From positions 806,001 through 870,000 of the forward strand of contig NZ_JAKZFC010000001.1 of NCBI RefSeq assembly GCF_022549215.1: 64,000 nucleotides of DNA. The letters are read 5' to 3'. Under the pieces are notes generated by a model. That model did not search any database, was not told the origin of the DNA, and was given only the letters and a program-made list of their open reading frames with translations. The stretch comes from Solibacillus palustris. GTDB taxonomy: Bacteria; Bacillota; Bacilli; Bacillales_A; Planococcaceae. The translations under genes and the position numbers were made by a program. Shown here in pieces: positions 26,024-35,495 of the stretch. Each line of letters starts with the position of its first letter. The first letter of the stretch is position 1.

Positions 26024-27865
26024 GTGAATTATACAGTAAGGTATACAATATTTTCTATAATAGATTCACTTATTGTGTTATCAGCTATTTTTATTAGTTA
26101 TTATTTATTGCATCCGACATTTCATATTTATTCTGACTCATTAATCATCTTGAGTTCAATCACATTATTAATTAGTCATCATATTATGGCCTATTTTTTC
26201 CAACTGTATAATCGCATCTGGAGTTTAGCTTCAGTGAGGGAATTATTAATGATAGCTTATGCGGTCACTATTTCTGTTATTGCAGCGAGTATTATGCAAC
26301 ATCTAATAAAAGGCGATATCTATTTCCGAGTAATGGTTATTACGTGGCTATTACATATTGTATTGATTGGCGGATCGCGCTTTTTACTAAGAATTTTACA
26401 TGACTGGACTTCTTTTAAACCGCATGGCAATTTAAAACGAGTACTGATCCTTGGAGCTGGGGAGGCCGGAACAATGCTCCTCCGTAGTATTAAGAGGAAT
26501 CCGTCCGAATATCAAGTGGTGGCCGTTGTCGATGATGATCGAAATAAAAAACATTTAAAAATAATGGATGTTAATGTGTGTGGAACAACAAAAGATATTC
26601 CACGTATTGTGCAAGATAAAAAAATTGATGAAATTTTTTTAGCAATCCCTTCTCTAAGTAAAAAGGAGATTCGAGAAGTTTATTCACGTTGCTTAGAGAC
26701 GAAAGCAACAATAAAAATTATGCCAAAAATTGAGGATGTCATGACAGGTAAAGTTTCGGTTAATGATATGCAAGAAATAAAAATCGAAGACCTACTAGGA
26801 CGTGAAGAAATCAAACTCGATATGTTGGCGCTCTCCAATAATCTAACAAATAAAATAATCCTCGTAACAGGTGCTGGCGGATCCATAGGTTCTGAAATCT
26901 GCCGTCAAGTAGCACAATTCCAACCAACACAAGTCATTTTACTCGGTCACGGTGAAAACTCAATATACTCAATTCATATGGAATTATCAGAAAATATAGA
27001 TTTTAAAAAAATAGAATTCATTCCAATTATTGCGGATATACAAGATAGAGACCGAATTTTTGAGGTTATCGAACAGTTTATGCCAGATGTAATTTATCAT
27101 GCAGCTGCTCATAAACATGTACCGATGATGGAATATAACCCACGTGAAGCAGTGAAAAATAATATCTTTGGGACAAAGAATGTAGCAGATGCGGCACATA
27201 CATTTGGTGTCTCCAATTTTGTCATGATTTCAACTGATAAAGCGGTGAATCCGCCAAACATTATGGGAGCAACGAAGCGAATTGCCGAAATGATTATTCA
27301 AGATTTAGCAAAATATAGCGATACGAACTTTGCTGCAGTCCGTTTTGGTAATGTGCTTGGCTCACGTGGAAGTGTAATTCCAAGGTTTAAGGCACAGATT
27401 GCTGCAGGAGGTCCAGTCACCGTCACACATCCGGAAATGACTCGGTATTTTATGACCATACCAGAAGCATCCAGACTCGTATTGCAGGCTGGGGTACTTG
27501 CGCGTGGCGGAGAAGTTTTCGTACTAGATATGGGGGAGCCGTTGAAAATTGTAGATTTAGCAAAAAATCTCATTCGCTTATCAGGATTTACCGAAGATGA
27601 AATCGGTATTGAATTCTCGGGTATTCGCCCCGGGGAAAAGATGTATGAGGAATTACTAAATGCAGCAGAGATTCAGGAAGAACATGTCTATCCTAAAATT
27701 CACGTCGGCAAAGCAAATTATATGGATGAGTATTTATTAATTCCCATACTAAGTGAATTAGAAGAGTGCAATTTAGTGGAATTAAAACAACTGCTAATCG
27801 ATATCGCGAATGGTAGATGGACATTAAAAAAGAATGAAATCAAATTGCTTGATAAGGCATTGTGA
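26024..27865 (+). CDS. epsC: Membrane UDP-GlcNAc 4,6-dehydratase (CapD/EpsC/PglF type)
   Basis: 613-aa nucleoside-diphosphate-sugar dehydratase. Residues ~10-125 contain four or five transmembrane helices, a first Rossmann domain begins at LILGAGEAG (141-149) and the catalytic SDR domain at VTGAGGSIGSE (281-291). The family triad segment is STDKAVNPPNIMGATK, as in PglF/WbpM. The product would be UDP-2-acetamido-2,6-dideoxy-4-keto-glucose, the precursor of bacillosamine, QuiNAc or FucNAc-type sugars. GTG start with AGAGGAGG upstream. It is the first gene of the uninterrupted capsule operon running to rfbB. Confidence 0.93.
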   Translation: MNYTVRYTIFSIIDSLIVLSAIFISYYLLHPTFHIYSDSLIILSSITLLISHHIMAYFFQLYNRIWSLASVRELLMIAYAVTISVIAASIMQHLIKGDIYFRVMVITWLLHIVLIGGSRFLLRILHDWTSFKPHGNLKRVLILGAGEAGTMLLRSIKRNPSEYQVVAVVDDDRNKKHLKIMDVNVCGTTKDIPRIVQDKKIDEIFLAIPSLSKKEIREVYSRCLETKATIKIMPKIEDVMTGKVSVNDMQEIKIEDLLGREEIKLDMLALSNNLTNKIILVTGAGGSIGSEICRQVAQFQPTQVILLGHGENSIYSIHMELSENIDFKKIEFIPIIADIQDRDRIFEVIEQFMPDVIYHAAAHKHVPMMEYNPREAVKNNIFGTKNVADAAHTFGVSNFVMISTDKAVNPPNIMGATKRIAEMIIQDLAKYSDTNFAAVRFGNVLGSRGSVIPRFKAQIAAGGPVTVTHPEMTRYFMTIPEASRLVLQAGVLARGGEVFVLDMGEPLKIVDLAKNLIRLSGFTEDEIGIEFSGIRPGEKMYEELLNAAEIQEEHVYPKIHVGKANYMDEYLLIPILSELEECNLVELKQLLIDIANGRWTLKKNEIKLLDKAL

Positions 27866-27924
27866 TTTTTCCTTTAATTGCTAATTAATAATTTGATAAA
27901 TAGAATCAAGGAGTTGTAATCCCC

Positions 27925-28533
27925 TTGTATAAGAGTATAAAAAGACTAATCGATATCATAACTTCTTTCATTGCAATAATTCTATTATCACCATTATTTT
28001 TACTATTGATTATTGTCATAAAATTAGATTCGAAAGGTCCCATATTATTTAAACAAAAAAGAATCGGTATTCATAAAAGTCATTTTACAATATTAAAATT
28101 CCGAACAATGAGAATAGATACACCTAGGGATACACCAACCCATTTATTAGAAGACCCAGAGCAGTACTTAACTAAAATAGGTGGATTCTTAAGGGAAACA
28201 AGTTTAGATGAATTACCTCAAATTTGGAATATATTAGTTGGGCAAATAAGCCTGATTGGACCAAGACCAGCACTTTGGAATCAGTATGATTTAATTGCGG
28301 AACGTGATAAGTACGGTGCTAATGATGTGCTCCCGGGGTTAACAGGGTGGGCTCAAATTAAAGGCCGTGATGAGCTGACGATTGAAGATAAGGCAAGGCT
28401 CGATGGAGATTACGTAAGGAAAATCAGTTTTTGGATGGATGTAAAGTGTTTCTTTGGAACGATTATTATCATTTTTACAAAAGCTGGAGTCGTTGAAGGA
28501 GGTACCGGAGCGATTAAATCAAAAGAAAGTTAA
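27925..28533 (+). CDS. Undecaprenyl-phosphate sugar-phosphate transferase (EpsL/PglC-like)
   Basis: 202-aa monotopic phosphoglycosyl transferase (PF02397 type) that loads the first sugar phosphate onto undecaprenyl phosphate. It has the single N-terminal re-entrant hydrophobic helix, LKFRTMR, ETSLDELPQIWNIL, LIGPRPAL and the LPGLTGWAQIKGRDE end. The small size without extra transmembrane helices equals PglC/EpsL rather than the five-helix WbaP type. Such enzymes use UDP-diNAcBac, UDP-QuiNAc or similar, which suits the dehydratase encoded just upstream. TTG start at 27925 with AAGGAG 11 bp away, somewhat far. Confidence 0.93.
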   Translation: MYKSIKRLIDIITSFIAIILLSPLFLLLIIVIKLDSKGPILFKQKRIGIHKSHFTILKFRTMRIDTPRDTPTHLLEDPEQYLTKIGGFLRETSLDELPQIWNILVGQISLIGPRPALWNQYDLIAERDKYGANDVLPGLTGWAQIKGRDELTIEDKARLDGDYVRKISFWMDVKCFFGTIIIIFTKAGVVEGGTGAIKSKES

Positions 28534-28569
28534 ACAACAGTTGAGCAAATTGTGGAGGTTATTTTTAAT

Positions 28570-29757
28570 ATGAAACTACTCGTTATTTGCCAGTATTACA
28601 ATCCTGAACCTTTCCGTATTTCAGATATATGTGAATCATTAGTAGAAAAAGGTCATCAAGTGACAGTTTTAACTGGCCTCCCAAATTATCCAGAGGGTAA
28701 AGTGCTTGATAATTATCGGTATGGAAAAAATAGAAAAGAAGTGATTAATGGTGTAAATGTAATACGCAGTTTTGAAATTGGGCGAGGAAACAGTAAAGTA
28801 ACCCTCTTGTTAAATTATTTTAGTTTTGCATTATCAGCTTCATTAAAGGCTCTATTTATGAAGGAAAAGTTTGATGCTGTATTTGTAAATCAACTTTCAC
28901 CCGTATTTATGGGGGTTCCTGCAATAGTCTATAAAAAGAAGCATAAGAAAAAGATGTTGCTTTATTGCCTCGACATTTGGCCAGCTAGTTTAACTGCTGG
29001 TGGTATAAAAGAAGGTTCAATCATTTATAAGTTTTTTCATTATATATCAAAGTGGATTTATAATTCTGCAGATAACGTAGCCGTTAGTTCGGGTATGTTT
29101 ATAGATTATCTTAGAGAAACGATAGGGGTGAAAACGGAGTCTATTCTTCACCTACCCCAATATGCAGAAAAACTATTTACTGAAAAAAAGGAAGTAGACA
29201 GAAGTAAACATTTTAATTTTGTATTTGCTGGAAATATAGGAGAAATGCAAAGTGTTCAAACTATTGTAAAAGCAGCTTATGAATTACGTAATCATACAAA
29301 TATTAGATTTCATATAGTAGGGGATGGTTCTAAATTAGCTGAAAATAAACTTCTGAGTAAAAATTTAGGACTTCAAAATATTATCTTTCATGGCAGAAAA
29401 CCCTTAAGTGAGATGCCGAAATATTATAGCTTAGCAGATGCGATGTTAATTACATTAAAAAATGATAATACCATCTCATCAACATTACCTGGTAAAGTCC
29501 AGTCTTATATGGCATCTGGAAAACCTATCATAGGCGCAATTAATGGTGAAACAAATCAAATAATTAAAGAAGCACAATGTGGATTGTGTTGTGAGGCAGA
29601 AAAATATAACGAGTTGGCAAATATCATAGTGCAATTTTGTGAAAATAGTGAAAAGGATCAAATGGCGATAAATTCATATGACTACTATTGTAAAAACTAT
29701 AGTAAAGAGCGATTTTTAAATGTGCTAGAAGATACTCTTATTAAAATGGAGGCCTGA
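28570..29757 (+). CDS. GT4 glycosyltransferase, WbuB-like
   Basis: 395-aa GT-B glycosyltransferase. N-terminal CQYYNPEPFRISDI and LTGLPNYPEGK are typical of the WbuB (L-fucosamine transferase) group, and the C-terminal UDP-binding half has VFAGNIGEMQ and the LPGKVQSYMASGKPI segment. Next to it are capE-capF-capG, which make UDP-L-FucNAc, so transfer of L-FucNAc is the most economical role (inference from group and neighbours). ATG 28570 is preferred; GGAGG is 11 bp before it. One base separates its stop from capE. Confidence 0.85.
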   Translation: MKLLVICQYYNPEPFRISDICESLVEKGHQVTVLTGLPNYPEGKVLDNYRYGKNRKEVINGVNVIRSFEIGRGNSKVTLLLNYFSFALSASLKALFMKEKFDAVFVNQLSPVFMGVPAIVYKKKHKKKMLLYCLDIWPASLTAGGIKEGSIIYKFFHYISKWIYNSADNVAVSSGMFIDYLRETIGVKTESILHLPQYAEKLFTEKKEVDRSKHFNFVFAGNIGEMQSVQTIVKAAYELRNHTNIRFHIVGDGSKLAENKLLSKNLGLQNIIFHGRKPLSEMPKYYSLADAMLITLKNDNTISSTLPGKVQSYMASGKPIIGAINGETNQIIKEAQCGLCCEAEKYNELANIIVQFCENSEKDQMAINSYDYYCKNYSKERFLNVLEDTLIKMEA

Positions 29758-29758
29758 A

Positions 29759-30796
29759 ATGTTTCAGAATAAAACGTTAATGATTACAGGTGGCACGGGT
29801 TCGTTTGGAAATGCTGTGATGGAAAGGTTTCTAGATATAGATATAAAAGAAATCCGTATTTTTTCTCGTGATGAGAAAAAACAGGATGACATGCGAAAAA
29901 AGTATAACAACGATAAATTAAAATTTTATCTTGGCGATGTACGTAATAGTGCAAGTTTAAAAAATGCTATGTATGGCGTTGACTATATATTCCATGCTGC
30001 TGCATTAAAGCAAGTGCCATCATGTGAATTTTTCCCTCTTGAAGCCGTAAAAACGAATATTTTAGGAACAGAAAATGTATTAAATACTGCAATTGAATGC
30101 GGTGTGAAAAAGGTCATTTGCTTATCTACAGATAAAGCAGCTTATCCTATCAATGCAATGGGGATTTCGAAAGCGATGATGGAAAAGGTTTTTGTTGCGA
30201 AGTCCAAAACGGTTTCTCCTGAAAAAACAGTCATCTGCGGAACAAGATACGGCAATGTGATGGCCTCGCGTGGTTCCGTAATTCCATTATTTATTGACCA
30301 AATAAAAAATGGATTGCCATTGACGATAACAAACCCTCAAATGACAAGGTTTCTTATGAGTTTAGAAGAGGCAGTCGAGCTTGTGTTATTTGCCTTTGAA
30401 CATGCTGAATCAGGAGATATTATGGTACAAAAATCACCAGCTAGTACAATAGGTGATCTTGCTCAGGCCTTGAAGGAGCTATTTAATGTTGACAACGAAA
30501 TAAAAATTATTGGGACTCGACACGGAGAAAAACGTTATGAAACGCTACTTACAAAAGAAGAGTATGCAGCCGCAGAAGACTTAGGTGGATTCTTTAAGGT
30601 TCCTGCTGATCAAAGAGATCTCAACTACAATAAATATTTTGAAGAAGGTCATCCGGAACTTTCAAATAACAAAGAGTACAATTCAGATAATACAAGGCAA
30701 TTATATATAGAAGAAATCAAAGAAACATTACTGCAATTAGATTACATTCAGGCGGAACTAAAGGAATGGAATAAAAATATTCATATCATGAACTAA
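29759..30796 (+). CDS. capE: UDP-GlcNAc 4,6-dehydratase/5-epimerase CapE (FnlA)
   Basis: 345-aa soluble SDR catalysing the first step to UDP-L-FucNAc (C5 inversion with 4,6-dehydration). NAD motif GGTGSFG at residues 11-17. The catalytic region is LSTDKAAYPINAMGISKAMME, with the Met-x3-Lys used by this group in place of Tyr-x3-Lys; shown as separate segments STDKAAYP and MGISK. It is followed by RYGNVMASRGSVIPLF and the C-terminal hinge tail. Order capE-capF-capG matches Staphylococcus aureus types 5/8. Confidence high from sequence and gene trio. Confidence 0.94.
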   Translation: MFQNKTLMITGGTGSFGNAVMERFLDIDIKEIRIFSRDEKKQDDMRKKYNNDKLKFYLGDVRNSASLKNAMYGVDYIFHAAALKQVPSCEFFPLEAVKTNILGTENVLNTAIECGVKKVICLSTDKAAYPINAMGISKAMMEKVFVAKSKTVSPEKTVICGTRYGNVMASRGSVIPLFIDQIKNGLPLTITNPQMTRFLMSLEEAVELVLFAFEHAESGDIMVQKSPASTIGDLAQALKELFNVDNEIKIIGTRHGEKRYETLLTKEEYAAAEDLGGFFKVPADQRDLNYNKYFEEGHPELSNNKEYNSDNTRQLYIEEIKETLLQLDYIQAELKEWNKNIHIMN

Positions 30797-30811
30797 GGTG
30801 GGATTGGATAG

Positions 30812-31921
30812 ATGAACATTCTTGTAACAGGTGCAAAAGGGTTTATAGGAAAAAATCTAATTGCAGAACTTAAAAACTGCGGAATAAATCAAATATTTGA
30901 GTATTCAAGAGATAGCGATCCATCACTGCTCGAAAAATATACTAAAGAATGTAACTTTGTCTTTCATTTAGCTGGTGTAAATAGACCTCAAAATGAAAAT
31001 GATTTTTTTGAAGGAAACGCTAACTTTACTTCTCAGCTGTTAGAGCTATTAAAAAAATACGAAAATAAAGCACCTATTGTCGTAACTTCTTCTATTCAAG
31101 CTGAATTGGATAATCCTTATGGGAGAAGCAAAAAGGCAATGGAACAGTTGTTGCTTCAATATCAACAGCAAACAGGTGCCCCCGTTTATATGTATCGATT
31201 ACCAAATGTATTTGGAAAATGGAGTAAACCGAATTACAACAGTGTAGTTGCTACTTTTTGTTATAACATTGCGAGGGAGTTAGATATTCAAGTAAACAAC
31301 CCTGATAATGAGTTAAACCTTTGTTATATCGATGATGTTTTAGAAGAAATGTTACGAGCATTAGTCGGAACACCAACAGAACAAGGAGAATTCTGTGTGA
31401 TACCTATTACCCACCATATTGAACTTGGAACATTAGCAAATCTAATAAAAAGTTTCAAGGATAGTCGAACGAACTTAAACATTGTAAATATGGATGATCC
31501 TCTCACGAAAAAGCTGTATAGTACGTATTTAAGTTTTTTACCTGTAGATCAATTTTCATATGACTTAAAAATGAATCTAGATAATCGTGGTTCATTTACT
31601 GAATTTATTCGAACTCCGAATCAGGGGCAAGTTTCGGTTAATGTATCAAAGCCTGGAATTACAAAAGGAAATCATTGGCACCATACTAAAAATGAAAAAT
31701 TTTTAGTTGTTAGTGGTGAAGGGTTAATACGGTTCAGAAAGTTAGGGGCCGAGGACATTATTGAATACAGGGTGAGTGGAGAAAAGCTACAGGTCGTTGA
31801 TATTCCTACTGGATATACACATTCCATTGTTAACGTAGGAGAAACAGATCTTGTAACAGTGATGTGGGCAAATGAATGTTTCGACCCAGTAAAGCCGGAT
31901 ACGTACTATTTGGAGGTATAA
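30812..31921 (+). CDS. capF: UDP-2-acetamido-2,6-dideoxy-hexulose reductase/epimerase CapF (FnlB)
   Basis: 369-aa bifunctional enzyme. The N-terminal SDR domain begins MNILVTGAKGFIGKN and reads NPYGRSKKAMEQ at the YxxxK site (C4 reduction). The C-terminal cupin domain (~residues 245-369) has NHWHHTKNEKFLVVSGEG, with metal-binding His and Glu, for C3 epimerisation. It converts the CapE product towards UDP-N-acetyl-6-deoxy-L-talosamine, the CapG substrate. Length and domain order are those of S. aureus CapF. Confidence 0.94.
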   Translation: MNILVTGAKGFIGKNLIAELKNCGINQIFEYSRDSDPSLLEKYTKECNFVFHLAGVNRPQNENDFFEGNANFTSQLLELLKKYENKAPIVVTSSIQAELDNPYGRSKKAMEQLLLQYQQQTGAPVYMYRLPNVFGKWSKPNYNSVVATFCYNIARELDIQVNNPDNELNLCYIDDVLEEMLRALVGTPTEQGEFCVIPITHHIELGTLANLIKSFKDSRTNLNIVNMDDPLTKKLYSTYLSFLPVDQFSYDLKMNLDNRGSFTEFIRTPNQGQVSVNVSKPGITKGNHWHHTKNEKFLVVSGEGLIRFRKLGAEDIIEYRVSGEKLQVVDIPTGYTHSIVNVGETDLVTVMWANECFDPVKPDTYYLEV

Positions 31922-31924
31922 ATC

Positions 31925-33052
31925 TTGAAAAAACTAAAAGTGATGACGGTAGTAGGGACTAGACCAGAAATTATTCGATTGTCTGCAGTAATCAATAAGT
32001 TAGAACAGTCTAATGTAGTGGAACATACGCTTGTTCATACAGGGCAAAATTATGATTACGAATTGAATGAAGTTTTCTTTCAAGATTTCGGTTTGAAAAG
32101 GCCAGATTTTTTCTTAAATGCAGCTACTGGGTCAGCAACCGAAACAATCGGCAATATTTTGAGTAAAATCGATCCTGTATTAGAGGAAGTACAGCCAGAT
32201 GCCTTTTTAGTATTAGGGGACACAAATAGTTGTTTATGTGCAATCGCTGCGAAAAGAAAGCAAATCCCAATTTTCCATATGGAAGCCGGTAATAGATGTT
32301 TTGACCAACGCGTACCGGAAGAGACGAATCGAAAAATTGTCGATCATATTTCGGATGTTAACTTAACGTACAGTGATATCGCTCGAGAATATCTCTTAAA
32401 GGAAGGTTTTCCAGCCGATCGAATTATTAAGACAGGAAGTCCAATGTTTGAAGTACTTTACTCGAAAAAGGCGGATATTGAAATATCTAATGTTCTACAA
32501 AGGTTAGAGCTTGAAGAGGGGCAATATTTTGTTGTTTCTGCACACCGTGAAGAAAATATTAATTCAAATAGAAATTTCCTTCAATTAGTTGAAAGCTTAA
32601 ATGCTGTTGCAGAAAAGTACCAACTACCGGTCATTGTAAGTACACATCCTCGTACACAGAAAATGATTGAAGCGAAAGAAATTGAATTTAATCCTCTTAT
32701 AAAAATAATGAAGCCTTTAGGGTTTAACGATTATGTAAAACTGCAACTGAAATCAAAAGCTGTTTTGAGTGATAGTGGAACAATTAGTGAGGAGTCCTCC
32801 ATTCTTGGATTCAAAGCACTCAATATTCGCCAAGCGCATGAACGACCAGAAGCGATGGAAGAAGCCTCGGTGATGATGGTCGGGCTTGAAAAGGAAAGAA
32901 TATTGCAGGGGTTAGAAATATTAGAAACACAGGAAACAAACATATTAAGACTTGTGGAAGATTACGCGATGCCGAATGTTTCAGATAAGATGTTAAGAAT
33001 TATTTTGTCTTACACACATTATGTGAATCGGGTTGTGTGGGGGAGTAGTTAA
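31925..33052 (+). CDS. capG: UDP-N-acetylglucosamine 2-epimerase family, CapG (FnlC)
   Basis: 375-aa GT-B-fold 2-epimerase that finishes UDP-L-FucNAc. It begins VMTVVGTRPEIIRLS, followed by HTGQNYDYELNEVFF, LGDTNSCLCAIAAKR, HMEAGNRCFD, and SAHREENI plus SDSGTISEESSILG, all family motifs. TTG start at 31925 with GGAGGT at the end of capF. The neighbouring capEF define the L-FucNAc branch and distinguish it from a WecB making UDP-ManNAc. Confidence 0.92.
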   Translation: MKKLKVMTVVGTRPEIIRLSAVINKLEQSNVVEHTLVHTGQNYDYELNEVFFQDFGLKRPDFFLNAATGSATETIGNILSKIDPVLEEVQPDAFLVLGDTNSCLCAIAAKRKQIPIFHMEAGNRCFDQRVPEETNRKIVDHISDVNLTYSDIAREYLLKEGFPADRIIKTGSPMFEVLYSKKADIEISNVLQRLELEEGQYFVVSAHREENINSNRNFLQLVESLNAVAEKYQLPVIVSTHPRTQKMIEAKEIEFNPLIKIMKPLGFNDYVKLQLKSKAVLSDSGTISEESSILGFKALNIRQAHERPEAMEEASVMMVGLEKERILQGLEILETQETNILRLVEDYAMPNVSDKMLRIILSYTHYVNRVVWGSS

Positions 33053-33055
33053 TAG

Positions 33056-34285
33056 ATGAAAATTGTACAAATAAACTCAGTTTGTGGGATAGGAAGCACG
33101 GGTAGGATAGCTACTGATATTCATCATACATTAACTGAAAATAGATATAAGAGTTACGTTGCATATGGAAGGGATTTGCCAAAAAATTGTGAGAACACAA
33201 TTAGAATAGGCAGTAACTATGATAATTATTTACATGTAGGCTTAACTAGAATATTTGACAAACATGGATTCGGATCAGAAAAGGCAACAAAAGCATTTAT
33301 TAAAAATTTAGAAAAAATAAATCCTGATATTATTCATCTACATAATATTCATGGATATTATATCAATATCGAAATGCTATTTAATTATATAAAAAAATAT
33401 AATAAACGTGTTATTTGGACACTTCACGATTGTTGGGCTTTTACTGGACATTGTTCTCATTTTGAATTTGTAGGTTGTAATAAGTGGAAATTAGGATGCT
33501 ATGATTGTCCAGAAAAAAAAGAATACCCTACGAGTTTATTTATGGATAATTCAGAAATGAATTTTTTTAAGAAAAAAGAATTATTTACAGGAGTTAAGGA
33601 TTTAACAATTATTACTCCATCAAAATGGCTAGCTAATTTAGTAAAACAGTCTTTCTTAAATGAGTATCCTATAAAGGTAATTCATAATGGTATAAATTTA
33701 AATATTTTTAAACCAACATCAAACAATTATTTTAGAGAAAAATATAAATTAATGAATAAATTTATAATTTTAGGAGTAGCAAATGTTTGGAATGCAAAAA
33801 AAGGCCTAAATCACTTTATCGAACTATCAAATTATCTTGAAGAAGATGAAGTGATAGTTCTAGTTGGTTTAACAGAAAAGCAGGTAAAAGAATTGCCTAA
33901 ACAAATAATTGGTATCACGTTAACGAATAGCACGAAAGCCTTAGCGGAAATTTATTCAGCAGCAGATGTTTTTGTAAATCCAACTTTAGAGGATAATTTT
34001 CCAACAACTAATATTGAAGCATTAGCCTGTGGAACACCTGTATTTACGTTTAATTCAGGTGGGAGTTCCGAGAGCATAGATGAAACATGTGGGAGAATAA
34101 TAGTTCCTAAAAATACTTGGGGAATAAAAGACTGTTTAAAAACATATAGAACTAGTAAATTGATTAATTCTTCAAATTGTACCAATAGAGCAAATCAATA
34201 TAACATGGAAAATCAATATAATGAATATTTAAACTTATATTTAATGGAAGGTAGTGACATGCAGGGGTTAGTACCTTCTATTTAA
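33056..34285 (+). CDS. GT4 family glycosyltransferase
   Basis: 409-aa GT-B glycosyltransferase. The N-terminal MKIVQINSVCGIGSTGRIATDI is the usual GTR acceptor-side start, WTLHDCWAFTGHCSHF is characteristic of a colanic/capsule GT4 subgroup, and the donor-binding part has VWNAKKGL and the EX7E region NPTLEDNFPTTNIEALA. Donor and acceptor sugars are unknown. Base composition becomes markedly more AT-rich from here to about 42300, suggesting these transferase-Wzy-Wzx genes were acquired as a cassette. Confidence 0.88.
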   Translation: MKIVQINSVCGIGSTGRIATDIHHTLTENRYKSYVAYGRDLPKNCENTIRIGSNYDNYLHVGLTRIFDKHGFGSEKATKAFIKNLEKINPDIIHLHNIHGYYINIEMLFNYIKKYNKRVIWTLHDCWAFTGHCSHFEFVGCNKWKLGCYDCPEKKEYPTSLFMDNSEMNFFKKKELFTGVKDLTIITPSKWLANLVKQSFLNEYPIKVIHNGINLNIFKPTSNNYFREKYKLMNKFIILGVANVWNAKKGLNHFIELSNYLEEDEVIVLVGLTEKQVKELPKQIIGITLTNSTKALAEIYSAADVFVNPTLEDNFPTTNIEALACGTPVFTFNSGGSSESIDETCGRIIVPKNTWGIKDCLKTYRTSKLINSSNCTNRANQYNMENQYNEYLNLYLMEGSDMQGLVPSI

Positions 34286-34297
34286 GGAGTTAAATCG

Positions 34298-35407
34298 ATG
34301 AAAAGAATTTTAGTAGTAGTAGATAATCTAAATAGTGGTGGTATTGCCTCAGTGGTACTCAATATATCGGAGTCAGCAGATACAGAAAACTATATATTTG
34401 ATTATATTGTTTATAAACAACCTAATAAAGAAATAGTTCAAAGAATAGAAAAAATAAAGGGAAAATACTTTGTCGTTAATAGACTAAGTGAGACAACACC
34501 ATTTAAATATGTAAAAAATATAAGAGAAATAATAAGAACAAATGGACCTTATGATGCCATACATGCACATACTTCAAGTTTTATTTGGCTATCTTGTTTA
34601 GCTGCAAAAAAAGAAAATATTTCGATAAGAGTAGGGCATGCACATGGGAGTAAAAATTCTAAGCAATTTTTACTGAGTGAAATGTTTTATTCAACCTTAA
34701 AATTTTTAAATAGAAAATATTGTACAAAAAAAATAGCGTGCGCGGAAATATCAGGGCAATATATTTTTGGAAATGAATTTGATTTCATACCCAATTTTAT
34801 TGATCATAAAAAATACTTAACGGTTAATAAAGAAGAAATAGATGAATTTATGCTTCAACATAACATTCCAAGAACTTTTGAAATATACTGTTTTATTGGC
34901 TATTTAGGCGGGGAAAAAAACCCGATGTTTGCATTAAAACTTTTTAAAGAAATTTTAAGTGATCATTCAAATTCATTACTCCTTATTGCAGGAGAGGGGC
35001 CGGATTCAAATCAAATAGGGGAATATATAAAGGAAAATAAGATGGAAAATAAAGTGAAAATGTTTGGGAATACAGATAAAGTAAAAGAAATTCTTCAAAT
35101 ATCTCATACTTTGTTAATGCCATCATTTTCTGAAGGGATGTCAATGGCATTATTGGAAGCACAAATATCAGGAGTAAATTGTATTGTATCAAAAGGAGTA
35201 CCAAAAACGAATGACATTAAAGCTGGACTCTTTCATCAGTGTCCCATATTATCTGTTAGCAATTGGATAGACATGATAAAAGAGGTTAAAAAAAGAGATA
35301 AAATAAGCCAAATTGAAATTGTAAAGTCCTTACAAAAGATTGAATACAATAAGGAAAGTGTAGTAAAAAAGTATGAAATAATATATTCAAATCTTAATTC
35401 TGAATAG
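34298..35407 (+). CDS. GT4 family glycosyltransferase (EpsF-like)
   Basis: 369-aa GT-B glycosyltransferase. Start MKRILVVVDNLNSGGIASV, then AIHAHTSSFIWLS and GHAHGSKN in the acceptor domain, and IGYLGGEKNPMFALKLF, IAGEGPD and MPSFSEGMSMALLEAQ (EX7E region) in the donor domain. This pattern resembles EpsF/WcaL-type capsular transferases, with GalNAc or Gal donors common. Specificity cannot be read from sequence. AAGGAG upstream of ATG. Confidence 0.88.
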   Translation: MKRILVVVDNLNSGGIASVVLNISESADTENYIFDYIVYKQPNKEIVQRIEKIKGKYFVVNRLSETTPFKYVKNIREIIRTNGPYDAIHAHTSSFIWLSCLAAKKENISIRVGHAHGSKNSKQFLLSEMFYSTLKFLNRKYCTKKIACAEISGQYIFGNEFDFIPNFIDHKKYLTVNKEEIDEFMLQHNIPRTFEIYCFIGYLGGEKNPMFALKLFKEILSDHSNSLLLIAGEGPDSNQIGEYIKENKMENKVKMFGNTDKVKEILQISHTLLMPSFSEGMSMALLEAQISGVNCIVSKGVPKTNDIKAGLFHQCPILSVSNWIDMIKEVKKRDKISQIEIVKSLQKIEYNKESVVKKYEIIYSNLNSE

Positions 35408-35495
35408 TAAAGAAAAGTATATCCCAACAGCTAGCTACAAAATTATAACACTAGATTTTTTAATATTGATAATAAAAAAATATTAGGAGATATGT

